Positions 1-6,336 of a DNA stretch of 7,083 bases are shown piece after piece (positions within the stretch are counted from its first letter, which is position 1; each line of letters opens with the position of its first letter). This DNA comes from Nitrospirota bacterium (GTDB lineage: Bacteria > Nitrospirota > Nitrospiria > Nitrospirales > NS-4). Both the position numbers and the translations under genes were made by a program. The stretch lies in contig VBON01000066.1 in NCBI GenBank assembly GCA_005877525.1, forward strand, positions 1-7,083, in the 5' to 3' direction. A model generated the notes under the pieces. It had not been told where the DNA came from, did no database searches, and saw only the letters and a program-made list of their open reading frames with translations.

Positions 1-54
1 CGGCCGAGGCGGACCCTGTTCCCTGGGCGGTGATCTGTGATAGATTTTGCCGCG

Positions 55-2670
55 ATGGAACGCCAGTACGAGCACGATAAGGTCGAGCAGAAGTGGCAGC
101 GGATCTGGGAGGAGCAGCAGACGTTTCGGGTCACCGAAGACACGTCACGCCCCAAGTACTACTGTCTTGAGATGTTTCCTTATCCCTCCGGGCGCATTCA
201 CATGGGGCACGTCCGGGTGTACGCGATCGGCGACGTCATCGCTCGCTTCAAAACGATGCGGGGCTATGCCGTGCTGCATCCCATGGGTTGGGATGCGTTC
301 GGGCTTCCGGCCGAGAATGCCGCGATTGAAAAAGGCGTCCCTCCGAACGTGTGGACGCGCGACAACATCGCGTACATGCGCGATCAGTTGAAGCGTCTTG
401 GCCTGTCCTACGACTGGAGCCGGGAAATCACGACGTGTGAACCGGAGTACTATAAATGGAACCAGTGGCTGTTCTTGAAGTTCTTTGAGAAGGGCCTCGC
501 GTATAAGAAACGCTCCTTCGTAAACTGGTGCCCGAGCTGCGAAACTGTCCTTGCCAATGAGCAGGTGGAGGAAGGACGCTGCTGGCGATGCGATACGCTC
601 GTCGTGCCGAAAGAGTTGGAGCAATGGTTTTTTCGGATCACGACTTACGCCGAGGAGCTTCTGCAGGGTTGCGATCGGCTCACCGCCTGGCCGGTCCGGG
701 TTCTCGCGATGCAGCGGAATTGGATCGGCAAGAGCATCGGCGTCGAATTGGATTTTCCCCTGGCCGAGCCGGTCGCCGACCTGCTCGCGATCCGCATCTT
801 CACGACCCGGCAGGATACAATTTTCGGCGCGACCTTCATGAGCCTGGCGCCGGAGTCGCCGCTTGTAGAGAGGCTGATCACCGGCCGACCGCAGGCGACG
901 GCCGTGCGGGAGTTTGTGGCTCGCGTCTCACGGCAGGACAAAGCGGTACGGACCGCCGTCGAACGCGAAAAGGAGGGCATCTTCACAGGCGCCTACGCGG
1001 TCAATCCGTTCACAAAGACCCGTATTCCGATCTGGGTCGCAAACTTCGTGCTGTATGAGTACGGGACGGGCGCCATCATGGCGGTTCCCGCGCATGACCA
1101 GCGCGACTTTGAGTTCGCGAAAAAGTACGGCATTCCCATCCGTTTGGTAATTCAAAATCCCAAAGAGACGCTGCATGAAGCGTCTCTGGAGGCGGCTTAC
1201 GAAGAGCAGGACGCGGCCGGCAAGCTGATCAACTCCGGTCAGTTTTCGGGTCTCACCGTGCCGGAGTCCAAGGCGCAGATTGCCGACTTTGTGGAACAGC
1301 AGGGTTTGGGGCGGCGGACCGTGAATTACCGCCTCCGTGACTGGGGCGTGTCACGCCAACGGTACTGGGGCACGCCGATTCCGATCATTTACTGCAAGAC
1401 CTGCGGGACGGTACCGGTTCCGGAGGCGGATCTTCCAGTGAAGCTGCCCCAAAACGTGCCGTTGACGGGCAAGGGAGCTTCACCGCTCGCGCAAGTCGAG
1501 TCTTTTGTGCAGACAACCTGTCCCAAATGCGGCGCCCCGGCTCGGCGTGAAACCGACACGATGGACACATTCGTCGATTCCTCGTGGTACTTTCTTCGCT
1601 ACTGCTCCCCGCACGAGGCGCATTTTCCTGTGGAGCCGGCGAAGGCCGATTACTGGATGGCGGTGGATCAGTATGTCGGAGGCATTGAACATGCGGTCCT
1701 GCATTTGCTCTACGCGCGGTTTTTCACAAAGGCGGTTCGCGATCTCGGTCTGACGAAGGCGGACGAGCCGTTTACGAGCCTTCTCACGCAAGGCATGGTG
1801 ACAAAGGAAACATACCGATGCGAGATTCATGCCTGGTTGTTTCCCACGGACTTGATTGGAAGCGACAAGGAAGGCTGGAAGTGTAAGCACTGCGGCCGAC
1901 CGGCAGAGCGCGGCCGCGTTGAGAAGATGTCCAAGTCGAAAAAGAACATCGTGGACCCTGAGCATCTGGTCGGCGCCTATGGGGCCGACACCGCGCGGCT
2001 CTTCTCACTGTTTGCGGCCCCGCCAGAGAAGGACCTGGAATGGAGCGATGCCGGGGTGGAGGGGGCTTATCGGTTTCTCGGGCGAGTGTGGCGATTGGTG
2101 GAGGGCGTGCAGGGGATCTTCGAGGCGAAGCCGCAGACACAGGATAACTTGGGTCAGCAGAAAGAAATGACGAGTACCGAGCTACGGAGGTTGACCCATC
2201 GCACCATCAAGAAAGTCACGGAGGATATCGATCGCGAATTCCAATTCAATACGGCGGTTGCGGCACTCATGGAATTCGTCAATGGCCTGTATAAATTCCA
2301 AGCAGACACGAAGGGCGCCGGGAATGGGGCCTTCCGTGAGGCAATTGAAACCCTGCTGAAGCTGCTCTCTCCATTCGCGCCGCATCTGGCTGAGGAACTC
2401 TGGGCTCGTACAGGCCACACGGAGATGCTGGTGCACCATCGGTGGCCGACGCATGAGGAAGCACTCACTAAAGCCGATGTCTTGACGATTCCGGTTCAGG
2501 TCAATGGCAAGCTCCGGAGCAAACTCCTCGTTCCTGCGGATTGGACCATGGAGCAGATACTTGACGCCTCTCTTGCCGACGCCAAGGTCGGGGAGTGGGT
2601 CAAAGGAAAGACGATCAAGAAGAAAGTATACGTTGAGAAGCGGTTGGTCAACATCGTGGTGGAGGGGTAA
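55..2670 (+). CDS. leuS: Leucyl-tRNA synthetase (class I), complete
   Basis: Charges tRNA-Leu with leucine in the cytoplasm and hydrolyses mischarged tRNA. Numbering from the ATG at 55 (871 aa): the class I HIGH motif is HMGH at 49-52, and KMSKS is at 624-628. The CP1 editing domain shows its TTR motif near 250-252 and GTGAIMAVPAHDQRD ending near 351, with the conserved editing Asp at about 348. A zinc-binding insertion has C159/C162 and C176/C179. The DWGVSRQRYWG block and the C-terminal domain starting VQVNGK are intact. An in-frame GTG at 37, with GGCGG six bases upstream, would add six residues. I prefer ATG 55 because it puts HMGH at exactly the residue number remembered for the E. coli enzyme, although no clear ribosome site precedes it. 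Two further Cys/His clusters lie at 447/450/489/492 and 589/592/610/613. It is probably first in a transcription unit with lptE and holA. Identity is certain; only the start is open. Confidence 0.98.
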   Translation: MERQYEHDKVEQKWQRIWEEQQTFRVTEDTSRPKYYCLEMFPYPSGRIHMGHVRVYAIGDVIARFKTMRGYAVLHPMGWDAFGLPAENAAIEKGVPPNVWTRDNIAYMRDQLKRLGLSYDWSREITTCEPEYYKWNQWLFLKFFEKGLAYKKRSFVNWCPSCETVLANEQVEEGRCWRCDTLVVPKELEQWFFRITTYAEELLQGCDRLTAWPVRVLAMQRNWIGKSIGVELDFPLAEPVADLLAIRIFTTRQDTIFGATFMSLAPESPLVERLITGRPQATAVREFVARVSRQDKAVRTAVEREKEGIFTGAYAVNPFTKTRIPIWVANFVLYEYGTGAIMAVPAHDQRDFEFAKKYGIPIRLVIQNPKETLHEASLEAAYEEQDAAGKLINSGQFSGLTVPESKAQIADFVEQQGLGRRTVNYRLRDWGVSRQRYWGTPIPIIYCKTCGTVPVPEADLPVKLPQNVPLTGKGASPLAQVESFVQTTCPKCGAPARRETDTMDTFVDSSWYFLRYCSPHEAHFPVEPAKADYWMAVDQYVGGIEHAVLHLLYARFFTKAVRDLGLTKADEPFTSLLTQGMVTKETYRCEIHAWLFPTDLIGSDKEGWKCKHCGRPAERGRVEKMSKSKKNIVDPEHLVGAYGADTARLFSLFAAPPEKDLEWSDAGVEGAYRFLGRVWRLVEGVQGIFEAKPQTQDNLGQQKEMTSTELRRLTHRTIKKVTEDIDREFQFNTAVAALMEFVNGLYKFQADTKGAGNGAFREAIETLLKLLSPFAPHLAEELWARTGHTEMLVHHRWPTHEEALTKADVLTIPVQVNGKLRSKLLVPADWTMEQILDASLADAKVGEWVKGKTIKKKVYVEKRLVNIVVEG

Positions 2671-2696
2671 TCGCAATGGAGTTTCCAGGAAGAGAA

Positions 2697-2792
2697 ACGG
2701 CGGGGCCTGCCGGCGAACAGCCCAGACTCGCTTGCTCCCGAAGCCCAAGTCGCTACGCTACCTCTGGGCGCCCGTTCGCCGTCACCCGCCGT
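2697..2792. repeat. Long imperfect inverted repeat in the leuS-lptE gap
   Basis: Three arm pairs are nested in order. ACGGCGGG (2697-2704) pairs with CCCGCCGT (2785-2792), CGGCGAAC (2711-2718) with GTTCGCCG (2774-2781), and CCCAGA (2721-2726) with TCTGGG (2763-2768). An inner CTTG/CAAG (2731-2734/2746-2749) lies in the loop. That is 22 outer base pairs separated by small asymmetric bulges, so the transcript should fold into a long hairpin. No T-run follows the right arm; instead the lptE ribosome binding site starts about 14 bases later. It could be a REP/MITE-like dispersed repeat, an RNA-processing or stability element between leuS and lptE, or an attenuator. The pairing is directly visible; any function is inference. 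Confidence 0.7.
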
Positions 2793-2805
2793 GATAACAG
2801 TAAAA

Positions 2806-2825
2806 AAAGGAGAACATTTCAGTTG
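2806..2825 (+). promoter_or_regulatory. Ribosome binding site fixing a TTG start for lptE
   Basis: AAAGGAGA at 2806-2813 is a strong Shine-Dalgarno match. Ten bases separate GGAG from the TTG at 2823-2825. No later start in this frame has both a comparable site and room for a complete lipoprotein signal peptide. The open frame reaches back to an ATG at 2676, but that would put 49 low-complexity residues, translated from the inverted repeat, before the signal peptide. Confidence 0.75.
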
Positions 2826-3368
2826 CTCAGAGTTGCGAGGCGGTTGAGTGAAGCAGTAATCCTAATGCTAGTGATTATGCTGACAGGCTGCGGGTATGAA
2901 TTCGGGACGGGCGCCAAACCCGGCGCGGCGTACGGGCTTAGATTAGCGGTGCCGGTCTTCCACAATGATACCTTTGAGCCAATTCTTGATAAGCGCGTGA
3001 CTGAGATGGTCCGCCGGCAGTTTCTTCAAGCTGACGGCCTCACGCTTGTTAACGATGTCGGTGCGGCCTCTTTGGCCATCGTCGGTCGCATCACCGGCTA
3101 TGGACTCTCGCCGATCTCATTTCGACAAGGGCCTGGCACTACTGAGAACAGGGTGACGATTGCAGCGACCGTGTCGTTGCAGGATACCGCGACCAAGAAG
3201 ACCGTATGGGCGGAGGGGTATGTAAGATCGGCTGAGTTTTTTCAGACCGCAGACCTCGCGTCCAATCGGGCTCGCCAGGACCGGGCGACGGAGGAAGCTG
3301 CCCAGGCGATGGCGGAGGACATCGTGTCCCGGGTACTGGAGGTCTATAGCAGCGGTGACCTGAAATGA
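2823..3368 (+). CDS. lptE: LPS-assembly lipoprotein LptE family
   Basis: Probable outer-membrane lipoprotein that plugs and assembles the LptD translocon for lipopolysaccharide delivery to the cell surface. From the TTG at 2823 the product is 181 aa. It has an Arg-rich n-region, a hydrophobic stretch of about residues 10-20, and the lipobox LTGC with the lipidated Cys at 23. The mature protein begins CGYEF, the usual LptE opening. It continues with a family-like block (LAVPVFHNDTFEP), a beta-rich middle including VTIAATVSLQDTATKKTVW, and an Ala-rich C-terminal helix. The length suits the family. The last codons overlap the holA start by ATGA, implying translational coupling. LptE sequences diverge strongly, so the call rests on signal peptide, motif order and its place between leuS and holA. 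Another small envelope lipoprotein is the alternative. Confidence 0.85.
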   Translation: MLRVARRLSEAVILMLVIMLTGCGYEFGTGAKPGAAYGLRLAVPVFHNDTFEPILDKRVTEMVRRQFLQADGLTLVNDVGAASLAIVGRITGYGLSPISFRQGPGTTENRVTIAATVSLQDTATKKTVWAEGYVRSAEFFQTADLASNRARQDRATEEAAQAMAEDIVSRVLEVYSSGDLK

Positions 3369-4429
3369 AGGCGAAACGCGAAGGGATCGGAGTTGCAGAG
3401 CTCAAACGGCAGCTCGCTTTCGGTGCGTGTGCTCCGATCTATGTATTGTTGGGAGAGGAGTCGTACTTGCGGGAGACCGCGCTGGCGGCGATCCGTCGAG
3501 TTGTGCTGGGAGCAGAAGATCAGGAGACAGGATTCAATTATGATCTCCTGTACGGGGATGAGACCGACGCGCTCGAGGTGCTGAACCGTTGCGATACCTT
3601 TCCCGCCTTTGCCGATCGGCGTCTGGTGATCATCCGCAATGTCGGCGCCCTCCCGGCCCGCGAGACAGAACGTCTTTTGCCGTACCTAAAGGCGCCGGTA
3701 GAGACAACCTCTCTGGTTTTGGCCGGAGACAAGCTGGATGGACGCCTGAAGTTTTTCCAATCGCTCAAGGCGGCGGCGGTGACGGTGGATTGCTCTCCCT
3801 TGGACAGCAGACTCATGCCAGATTGGATCGAGGAGCAGGCGAAGGGGTTTGGACTCTCCCTCGATGATGCAGCCTCTGAAGCGCTTCAGCATGCAAGCGG
3901 CGGGAATCTCGCGGTGGTGCGGCGGGAGCTCGAGAAGCTCGTCGACTACCTTCACCCGAGCGCCAGCGTCTCAGCCGCCGACGTCGAATCCGTGCGCGGC
4001 GCGGACACGGGGGGGACCGTCTGGGATTTCCTGGGGGCCCTTGCCCGCAAGGACCGGGGAAACGCTTTACGGGCTTTGGGAAAAATCCTTGATGCCGGCG
4101 AACCGCCTCTCAGATTGCTCGGTCTGTTGGCCTACCAATGGCGGCAGGTCTGGAAGACTCGCGAGCAACTCGACCGCCGGGTGCCGGAGGCCGGATTAGC
4201 CCGAATCCTCGGCGTCCCGCCGTTTCGCATCCAGGGTCTGGTTGAGCAAGCGAGAATGTTTTCGGATAACGAATTAGCCCGCTGCTTTGACGCGTTCCGT
4301 GAAGTCGATTCGAGCTTGAAAGGCGGAGGCCGGGGAGCCGAGCGTTTGGTGATGGAGCGGCTGGTGTTGAATCTTTGCCGGGGGGAGCGCCGTGTTACTT
4401 CGTCGCGAGCTTTCGTACCTGCGCGGTGA
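3365..4429 (+). CDS. holA: DNA polymerase III subunit delta
   Basis: Delta subunit of the clamp-loader complex; it opens the beta sliding clamp during replication. The product is 354 aa, a normal length. Domain I begins PIYVLLGEESYLRE (24-37), the HolA counterpart of an AAA+ fold without a working Walker A loop. The clamp-binding and linker region follows, with NLAVVRRELEKL (181-192) typical of the family. The C-terminal collar domain starts near VWDFLGALARKD (219-230) and ends around LNLCR (335-339). The start ATG overlaps the lptE stop as ATGA, and GGTGA at 3354-3358 is a plausible ribosome site. The last 11 residues and the stop are read from DNA that also encodes, on the other strand, the end of rpsT. 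This short basic tail after LNLCR may be dispensable. No frameshift or missing block is seen. Confidence 0.95.
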   Translation: MKAKREGIGVAELKRQLAFGACAPIYVLLGEESYLRETALAAIRRVVLGAEDQETGFNYDLLYGDETDALEVLNRCDTFPAFADRRLVIIRNVGALPARETERLLPYLKAPVETTSLVLAGDKLDGRLKFFQSLKAAAVTVDCSPLDSRLMPDWIEEQAKGFGLSLDDAASEALQHASGGNLAVVRRELEKLVDYLHPSASVSAADVESVRGADTGGTVWDFLGALARKDRGNALRALGKILDAGEPPLRLLGLLAYQWRQVWKTREQLDRRVPEAGLARILGVPPFRIQGLVEQARMFSDNELARCFDAFREVDSSLKGGGRGAERLVMERLVLNLCRGERRVTSSRAFVPAR

Positions 4430-4667
4430 GGCGCGAGATCCGCCGCGAGGCGGTATTTTTGTGGACGATGCCTTTGGAAGCGGCTTTTGCCAGGCCTCGA
4501 GTGGCTTCGCGGAGCATACTGGTTGCGTCCTCGGTCTTATTGGCCTCCACGGCGGCTTGCAGCTTTTTGATAAGATTCTTGACGCCGGATTGCACGGAAC
4601 GATTTCTGAGGCGTCGTTTCTCTCCCTGACGGGCGGCTTTAAATACATTTTTATGAACGACGGGCAT
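4395..4667 (-). CDS. rpsT: 30S ribosomal protein S20
   Basis: Small basic protein that binds 16S rRNA and helps assemble the 30S subunit. The 90-aa product shows the S20 hallmarks: the basic block RQGEKRRLRNRSVQS near residues 13-27, a helical middle rich in Lys and Ala, and the C-terminal signature KGIVHKNTASRRISRL near 65-80. The N-terminus MPVVHKNVFKAAR differs from the commoner MANHKSALKR style but aligns with it. The start ATG (complement 4665-4667) is preceded by GAGGA (complement 4675-4679) seven bases upstream. The TAA stop lies inside the 3' end of holA, so the two genes overlap tail to tail by 35 bp. It diverges from pyrF. In several bacteria S20 synthesis is autoregulated; nothing here shows that directly. 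Confidence 0.96.
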   Translation of the reverse strand: MPVVHKNVFKAARQGEKRRLRNRSVQSGVKNLIKKLQAAVEANKTEDATSMLREATRGLAKAASKGIVHKNTASRRISRLTAQVRKLATK

Positions 4668-4695
4668 CGCGTGTTCCTCAATGAGAGCGAGCCGA

Positions 4696-4725
4696 TTCGT
4701 ACCATAGCGACTCTTTCGAAGTCAA
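4696..4725 (-). promoter_or_regulatory. Probable sigma-70 type promoter of rpsT
   Basis: On the minus strand TTGACT (complement of 4720-4725) matches the -35 consensus at five of six bases. An 18-bp spacer separates it from TACGAA (complement of 4696-4701), which matches the -10 at three of six. Transcription would start about 20-25 bases upstream of the rpsT start codon, leaving a short leader containing GAGGA. The -35 is good and the -10 weak. No equally convincing plus-strand promoter for pyrF is visible in the same gap. Confidence 0.45.
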
Positions 4726-4737
4726 GAAAGCTGCGGC

Positions 4738-5439
4738 ATGGATATTAATGCACGGGAACGATTGATCCTGGCGCTGGATTTGCAGTCGGCCGATGACGCG
4801 AAGCGTCTCATGGACCGTGTCGGCCAGGAGATCGCCTTCGTCAAAATCGGACTGGAGCTCTTCACCGCCGCCGGTCCCGGTATTGTCCGGTGGGCAATCC
4901 AGCAGGGCAAACAGGTCTTTCTGGATTTCAAATTGCTCGACATCGGCGAAACCGTCAAGAGAGCCACGGCCGCCGCGGCGGAGCTTGGCGCAACGTTTTT
5001 GACCGTGCACGCCGGCACCAAGACGATCCGTGCGGCTGTTGAGGGCCGCGGGGCAAGTCCTTTGAAGATTCTGGGCGTCACGGTCCTGACCAATTTTGCA
5101 GATTCTGATCTTGAGGAACTTGGTATCCGTGAGTCAATGACGGATGCGGTCGTCCGGCGTGCGCGATTAGCGACGGCGTGGGGTGCCGACGGCCTGGTCG
5201 CCGCAGGAACTCACCTTGAAGGTATTCGGATGCTGCTCGGTAGTAAACCGATCATAGTGACTCCAGGGATCCGGCCCGTAGGTGCCTTTCCCGATGATCA
5301 GGTGAACGTCGCGACGCCGACCCTCGCGCTCGCTGCCGGGGCTGACTACCTGGTGGTCGGACGAGCCATTCGGAACGCGCCGGACCCAGCCGCGGCCGCA
5401 CGCGCAATCCAAGCCGAGATCGCGGCCGCCTGCAAATAA
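4738..5439 (+). CDS. pyrF: Orotidine-5'-phosphate decarboxylase
   Basis: Last step of de novo UMP synthesis: decarboxylates OMP to UMP in the cytosol. The 233-aa length is typical of the bacterial PyrF (class I) family. The barrel starts with LILALD (9-14), whose Asp contacts substrate, and VKIGLELF (35-42) with Lys36. The catalytic DxKxxD motif is DFKLLD at 63-68 with Lys65 in the active site. The phosphate-binding region near the C-terminus shows TPGIRP and VVGRAI. All active-site landmarks are present, so it should be functional. The start ATG gives the normal N-terminus; the upstream purine stretch AAGAAAG is only a weak ribosome site. It diverges from rpsT by 70 bp and is followed by a GC-rich hairpin. 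Confidence 0.97.
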   Translation: MDINARERLILALDLQSADDAKRLMDRVGQEIAFVKIGLELFTAAGPGIVRWAIQQGKQVFLDFKLLDIGETVKRATAAAAELGATFLTVHAGTKTIRAAVEGRGASPLKILGVTVLTNFADSDLEELGIRESMTDAVVRRARLATAWGADGLVAAGTHLEGIRMLLGSKPIIVTPGIRPVGAFPDDQVNVATPTLALAAGADYLVVGRAIRNAPDPAAAARAIQAEIAAACK

Positions 5440-5461
5440 CTCTATTCCACCCTCCCACCCT

Positions 5462-5485
5462 CGGCCGGCCAAGACCGGCCGTCTT
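5462..5485 (+). terminator. GC-rich hairpin after pyrF, possible terminator
   Basis: CGGCCGG (5462-5468) and CCGGCCG (5475-5481) form a perfect 7-bp stem with a six-base loop, 22 bases after the pyrF stop. A mutually exclusive hairpin pairs AAGAC (5471-5475) with GTCTT (5481-5485). Only a short TCTT follows rather than a true T-run, so this is at best a weak intrinsic terminator; Rho-dependent termination or an mRNA 3'-end stabiliser are alternatives. Confidence 0.4.
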
Positions 5486-5593
5486 CCCTGGGCGCGCTTC
5501 AGTAGCCGCGAGGTCGGGGTACCCTTTGCCTACAATTGCAACGGGTCAATGAGCGGCGTTCAGATGGACGCGGCCTTTTCTCGGGGCTCGTGG

Positions 5594-5622
5594 TTGCGCC
5601 GGATAGCGCTGTTTGGTACCAT
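5594..5622 (+). promoter_or_regulatory. Candidate promoter for tRNA-His
   Basis: TTGCGC (5594-5599) and TACCAT (5617-5622) are separated by exactly 17 bp and each match the sigma-70 consensus at four of six positions. Transcription would start about 5629, giving a 5' leader of roughly 37 bases to be trimmed by RNase P. Spacing is ideal but the boxes are mediocre. Confidence 0.35.
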
Positions 5623-5666
5623 TCGCTCTTCAGTTCAAGTATTTTCGACTTCGTCGCTGCCCAGTG

Positions 5667-5743
5667 GTGGGTATAGCTCAGTTGGTTAGAGCGCCGGATT
5701 GTGGATCCGGAGGTCGGGGGTTCGAAACCCCTTACCCACCCCA
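5667..5743 (+). tRNA. tRNA-His (anticodon GTG), CCA encoded
   Basis: A complete cloverleaf can be drawn. The acceptor stem is GTGGGTA (5667-5673) with TACCCAC (5733-5739). The D stem is GCTC/GAGC (5676-5679/5689-5692). The anticodon stem is CCGGA/TCCGG (5694-5698/5706-5710) around loop TTGTGGA, with anticodon GTG at 5701-5703. The T arm is GGGGG-TTCGAAA-CCCCT (5716-5732). The discriminator is C5740, and CCA is encoded at 5741-5743. The base before the acceptor stem is G5666, opposite C73; this is the extra G-1 identity element expected for bacterial tRNA-His and recognised by HisRS. A T6 run (5744-5749) follows directly. It stands alone, with no neighbouring tRNA. Confidence 0.97.
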
Positions 5744-5780
5744 TTTTTTGATTGTCCTGTCGGGGTTTTCACCGACAATC
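5744..5780 (+). terminator. T-run plus alternative hairpins after tRNA-His
   Basis: T6 (5744-5749) directly follows the CCA. Then come two competing stems sharing their right arm: TGTCGG/CCGACA (5758-5763/5772-5777, eight-base loop) and GATTGTC/GACAATC (5750-5756/5774-5780). The classical order of hairpin then T-run is reversed, so this may act as a 3'-end processing or weak termination region rather than a canonical terminator. Confidence 0.3.
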
Positions 5781-5806
5781 GGGGGTTTGTGTCAGGTTTT
5801 CCCTTC

Positions 5807-5835
5807 TTCCCACTGATTCTGATTTGAACTACAAT
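5807..5835 (+). promoter_or_regulatory. Candidate promoter for the response-regulator locus
   Basis: TTCCCA (5807-5812, four of six to the -35) and TACAAT (5830-5835, five of six to the -10) are separated by 17 bp. The start of transcription would fall near 5842, leaving a short leader that contains the AGAGG ribosome site (5848-5852) before the ATG at 5858. Confidence 0.5.
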
Positions 5836-5857
5836 CAACACCTCGACAGAGGTGCCT

Positions 5858-6310
5858 ATGAAGAGTGAGCAGGCCGGCTCGTCAACGCCGCCATCGATCT
5901 TAGTAATTGACGATGAACCCGACATTACCTGCGTCTTGGGCGACTTGCTGAAGCATGAGGGCTACCAGACGGACGTGGCTTGTACCGGCGCGGAGGCAAT
6001 CCTCAAAGCCAGGCAGCAACATTTCAGCGCCGTACTCTTGGACATTGGGCTGCCTGATCTGGACGGGCTGTCGGTGTTGAGCCTTCTGAAAGAGATAGAT
6101 CCCAAGTTGCCGGTCATTATCCTGTCGGCGGACAAGACAGAGGAGAAGCTCGCATCGGCGTTCAGCAAGGGTGCGTTCGCTTATCTTCCTAAGCCATATA
6201 ATATTACGGAGCTGAAGGCCACCCTTCGCCAAGCGGTCGGTGCCAAGGCCTTAGCTCTCAAAGCCGAACGTGTTGAAAGCGCCCTGAGGAACGCGTTGAA
6301 AGCGCCCTGA
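5858..6310 (+). CDS. CheY-like receiver; likely the broken-off front of a receiver-PAS fusion
   Basis: Phosphoacceptor module of a two-component system, 150 aa. The receiver domain covers about residues 13-125. It has the acidic pair D18/D19, phosphoacceptor D62 in LLDIGLPDLDG, switch residue S90 in IILSADKTEEK, and K112 in LPKPYN, so it should be phosphorylatable. A helical linker follows (about 117-142), then an abrupt RNALKAP tail ending at TGA 6308-6310. I chose the ATG at 5858, with AGAGG five bases upstream; a GTG at 5852 would overlap that site. The tail comes from a 23-bp tandem duplication. Dropping one copy makes the linker run in frame into the PAS region downstream. It may act as a single-domain regulator now, or be half of a frameshifted gene. 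No DNA-binding output domain is present. Confidence 0.85.
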   Translation: MKSEQAGSSTPPSILVIDDEPDITCVLGDLLKHEGYQTDVACTGAEAILKARQQHFSAVLLDIGLPDLDGLSVLSLLKEIDPKLPVIILSADKTEEKLASAFSKGAFAYLPKPYNITELKATLRQAVGAKALALKAERVESALRNALKAP

Positions 6311-6311
6311 G
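6266..6311 (+). repeat. 23-bp tandem duplication at the receiver/PAS frame break
   Basis: Copy one (6266-6288) and copy two (6289-6311) are adjacent and match at 22 of 23 bases; the only difference is T6271 versus C6294. Each starts GAACG and ends GCGCCCTGAG. Because 23 is not a multiple of three, the duplication shifts the frame. Copy one in the receiver frame encodes ERVESAL; copy two in the PAS frame encodes ERVESALS. The mismatch is synonymous (CGT/CGC, Arg) in both readings. Confidence 0.95.
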
Positions 6312-6336
6312 CGAGACCCAAGAGCGCCTCAGTCAA

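Larger units (their letters stand above)
5440..5666. other. Non-coding gap between pyrF and tRNA-His
   Basis: This 227-nt stretch holds the pyrF-side hairpin and a promoter candidate, described separately. I see no credible gene in it. Open frames that cross it (minus strand 5499-5744, plus strand 5613-5816) derive their recognisable peptides from translating the tRNA. No direct repeats or insertion-sequence ends were found by eye. Confidence 0.6.

Noticed and set aside
19..29. TTCCCTGGGCG, also found near 5484-5494
   Set aside because: An 11-base match without extended similarity or a shared context; chance is sufficient.
1..54. Possible tail of an upstream gene
   Set aside because: Three frames are readable over a few codons (two of them stop at 33 and 40), but the stretch is too short to recognise any protein or choose a frame.
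2182..2748. Minus-strand frame of 188 codons over the 3' end of leuS
   Set aside because: It lies antisense to the conserved C-terminal part of LeuRS and is explained by codon bias of a GC-rich gene. The same holds for 145-624 and 1480-1965.
2676..2822. N-terminal extension of lptE from the ATG at 2676
   Set aside because: It would translate the inverted repeat into 49 unusual residues before a perfect lipoprotein signal peptide, whereas TTG 2823 has a strong, well-spaced ribosome site.
5499..5816. Short open frames across tRNA-His on both strands (peptides such as GFEPPTSGSTIRRSNQLSY)
   Set aside because: These are the familiar false proteins obtained by translating tRNA sequence.
6296..6310. 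Programmed -1 frameshift signal at the end of the receiver gene
   Set aside because: No slippery heptamer of the XXXYYYZ type and no clear stimulatory hairpin; the 23-bp duplication explains the frame change fully.
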